Shown piece after piece: positions 5,407 to 6,202 of a DNA stretch of 6,202 nt. This stretch comes from Wenzhouxiangella sp. (GTDB lineage: Bacteria > Pseudomonadota > Gammaproteobacteria > Xanthomonadales > Wenzhouxiangellaceae), in the NCBI GenBank assembly GCA_007127425.1, contig SKZJ01000261.1, forward strand, positions 1-6,202. Direction: 5' to 3'. Within the stretch, counting starts at the first letter, position 1. Every line of letters starts with the position of its first letter. A program made the translations under genes and the position numbers. The notes beneath the pieces were generated by a model. It had not been told where the DNA came from. It saw only the letters and a list, made by a program, of their open reading frames with translations, and made no database searches.

Positions 5407-5472
5407 GGGTTCAGTTTTCAGGGCGGGCTCAGGCCAGGTTCTTCCTGAAACCTGAACCCTGAACCCCGAAAC
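5407..5472. repeat. Heptamer repeat forming a 16-bp inverted repeat
   Basis: Between the LolA-like and barrel genes, four near-identical heptamers stand in tandem (CCTGAAA, CCTGAAC, CCTGAAC, CCCGAAA; 5444-5471). The first two and a bit pair with GGGTTCAG-TTTTCAGG at 5407-5422: 16 positions with one mismatch, which is a G-U pair in RNA, around a 21-base loop. No U-run follows the hairpin in transcription direction. It may modulate expression of the distal gene or be an extragenic repeat family. Confidence 0.65.
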
Positions 5473-5477
5473 CTTTC

Positions 5478-6202
5478 TTAGTCCCTTTGCAGCCAGCGGC
5501 GCGGCGGGTTCCTCAGCGAGCGTTCGGTGAACACGTCGGCCGGGATGCCCAGGTCGTAGCGGCTGAAGCGGAATTCGACCAGCGTGTGACCGCCGTCGTC
5601 GAGGTCGTCCATGCGCATGCGCGTTCCGGTGGGATAACCGTCAATCTCCTCAACTTCCAGAACCTCCATGCGACGGTAGATCTCGCCGTCGGCACGTTCG
5701 TATTCAGCCTTCATCGGCAGGTAGGTCTCACGGTCGACCCAGGTATTGAGGGCAGCGAACTCGACGCTGCCGGCATCCTTCGGGGTCGAGCGGATGACGT
5801 AATGCTCGTCGGTGGTCTCGACGAGTTCGTGTTCATCTTCTTCCAGGTGACGACCGGAAACGTCCTCGTAGTACATGTGCGAGCCGACGAAACTGGTGCG
5901 CTTGTCGCCCGGGGCGATGCGGCGAACCAGATCCAGGCCCGGCAGGTACAGCCAGCGGTCATCGTCGCCATGCGGGTTCTTGTCGACCAGGAATACCGTG
6001 CCGCGCACATCGGCGGGACGTGAGAAAACGACCAGGTAGTTCTGTCGACCGTCCTCTCCGTTGCGCCTGAGCAGGGTGAACTGGCGAACCTGTTCACGGC
6101 CGCGACCATCGATGATACGCATGCGCGCCTCCGAGCGACCGTCTTCGCCGGCATAGTAAGAGGCCTCGTTGGCCCGCTCGACAATCTCCATCACATCCGG
6201 CG
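5478..6202 (-). CDS. Outer-membrane lipoprotein-sorting (LolA-like) protein, 5' end off the window
   Basis: The frame stays open to the window edge (PDVMEIVERANEASYY), so the true start and probably a signal peptide lie beyond 6202; about 240 residues are visible. The sequence fits the LolA-like outer-membrane lipoprotein-sorting family: an N-terminal helix with IVERANEASYYAGEDG, strands with RMRIIDGRGREQVRQF and NYLVVFSRPADVRGT, then FLVDKNPHGDDDRWLYLPGLDLVRRI, KRTSFVGSHMYYEDVSGRH, STPKDAGSVEF, DRETYLPMKAEY, and a C-terminal FSRYDLGIPADVFTERSLRNPPRRWL. Members are periplasmic, with a LolA/LolB-type half-barrel that can hold a lipid, and are usually encoded between an RND/MMPL permease and a barrel protein. 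The barrel follows 92 bp downstream here, and a permease is predicted upstream, outside the window. The ligand is unknown. Confidence 0.88.
   Translation of the reverse strand, partial: PDVMEIVERANEASYYAGEDGRSEARMRIIDGRGREQVRQFTLLRRNGEDGRQNYLVVFSRPADVRGTVFLVDKNPHGDDDRWLYLPGLDLVRRIAPGDKRTSFVGSHMYYEDVSGRHLEEDEHELVETTDEHYVIRSTPKDAGSVEFAALNTWVDRETYLPMKAEYERADGEIYRRMEVLEVEEIDGYPTGTRMRMDDLDDGGHTLVEFRFSRYDLGIPADVFTERSLRNPPRRWLQRD

Noticed and set aside
4708..5448. Plus-strand open frame of 246 codons
   Set aside because: Antisense to the barrel gene and continuing into the heptamer repeat; composition is shadow-like and no motifs are seen.

Overview
The window is GC-rich and tightly coding. Every gene I can support lies on the minus strand, so biological reading order runs from high to low coordinates. 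The gene families suggest a free-living gammaproteobacterium: a LolA-like protein next to an outer-membrane barrel, a persulfide-type ArsR regulator with DUF2892 and DsrE proteins, and a Csu-type pilus locus. I cannot name a genus from sequence alone.

Region by region, in transcription order. (1) 6202-4096: the 3' part of an outer-membrane lipoprotein-sorting (LolA-like) gene, then an outer-membrane beta-barrel gene. This pair usually accompanies an RND/MMPL exporter, which would lie beyond the right edge. A heptamer repeat and hairpin sits between the two genes. (2) 4088-3717: an ArsR-family repressor with the two-cysteine arrangement of the BigR/SqrR/YgaV persulfide sensors, starting within a few bases to a few tens of bases of the barrel's stop codon. 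(3) 3645-2881: a near-consensus sigma70 promoter (17-base spacer) overlapped by a repeated ATCTAAT element. It drives a small DUF2892 membrane protein and a secreted DsrE-family protein, and the unit ends in a strong GC hairpin. This looks like a sulfide/persulfide-responsive unit. (4) 2750-1420: a decayed Csu-type chaperone-usher pilus operon. The pilin gene (spore coat U domain) carries two in-frame stops. The chaperone has no usable start and one in-frame stop, and it has lost its C-terminal domain. It is joined in frame to the last ~107 codons of a tip-adhesin-like spore coat U domain. No usher is present. (5) 1419-1132: a non-coding leader with a small hairpin. (6) 1131-28: an intact leucine dehydrogenase.

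The two most notable items are the pilus operon, apparently collapsed by one internal deletion plus nonsense mutations, and the compact sulfur-sensing unit whose promoter and probable operator can be read directly. I see no CRISPR array, tRNA, rRNA, transposase or wholly new system.
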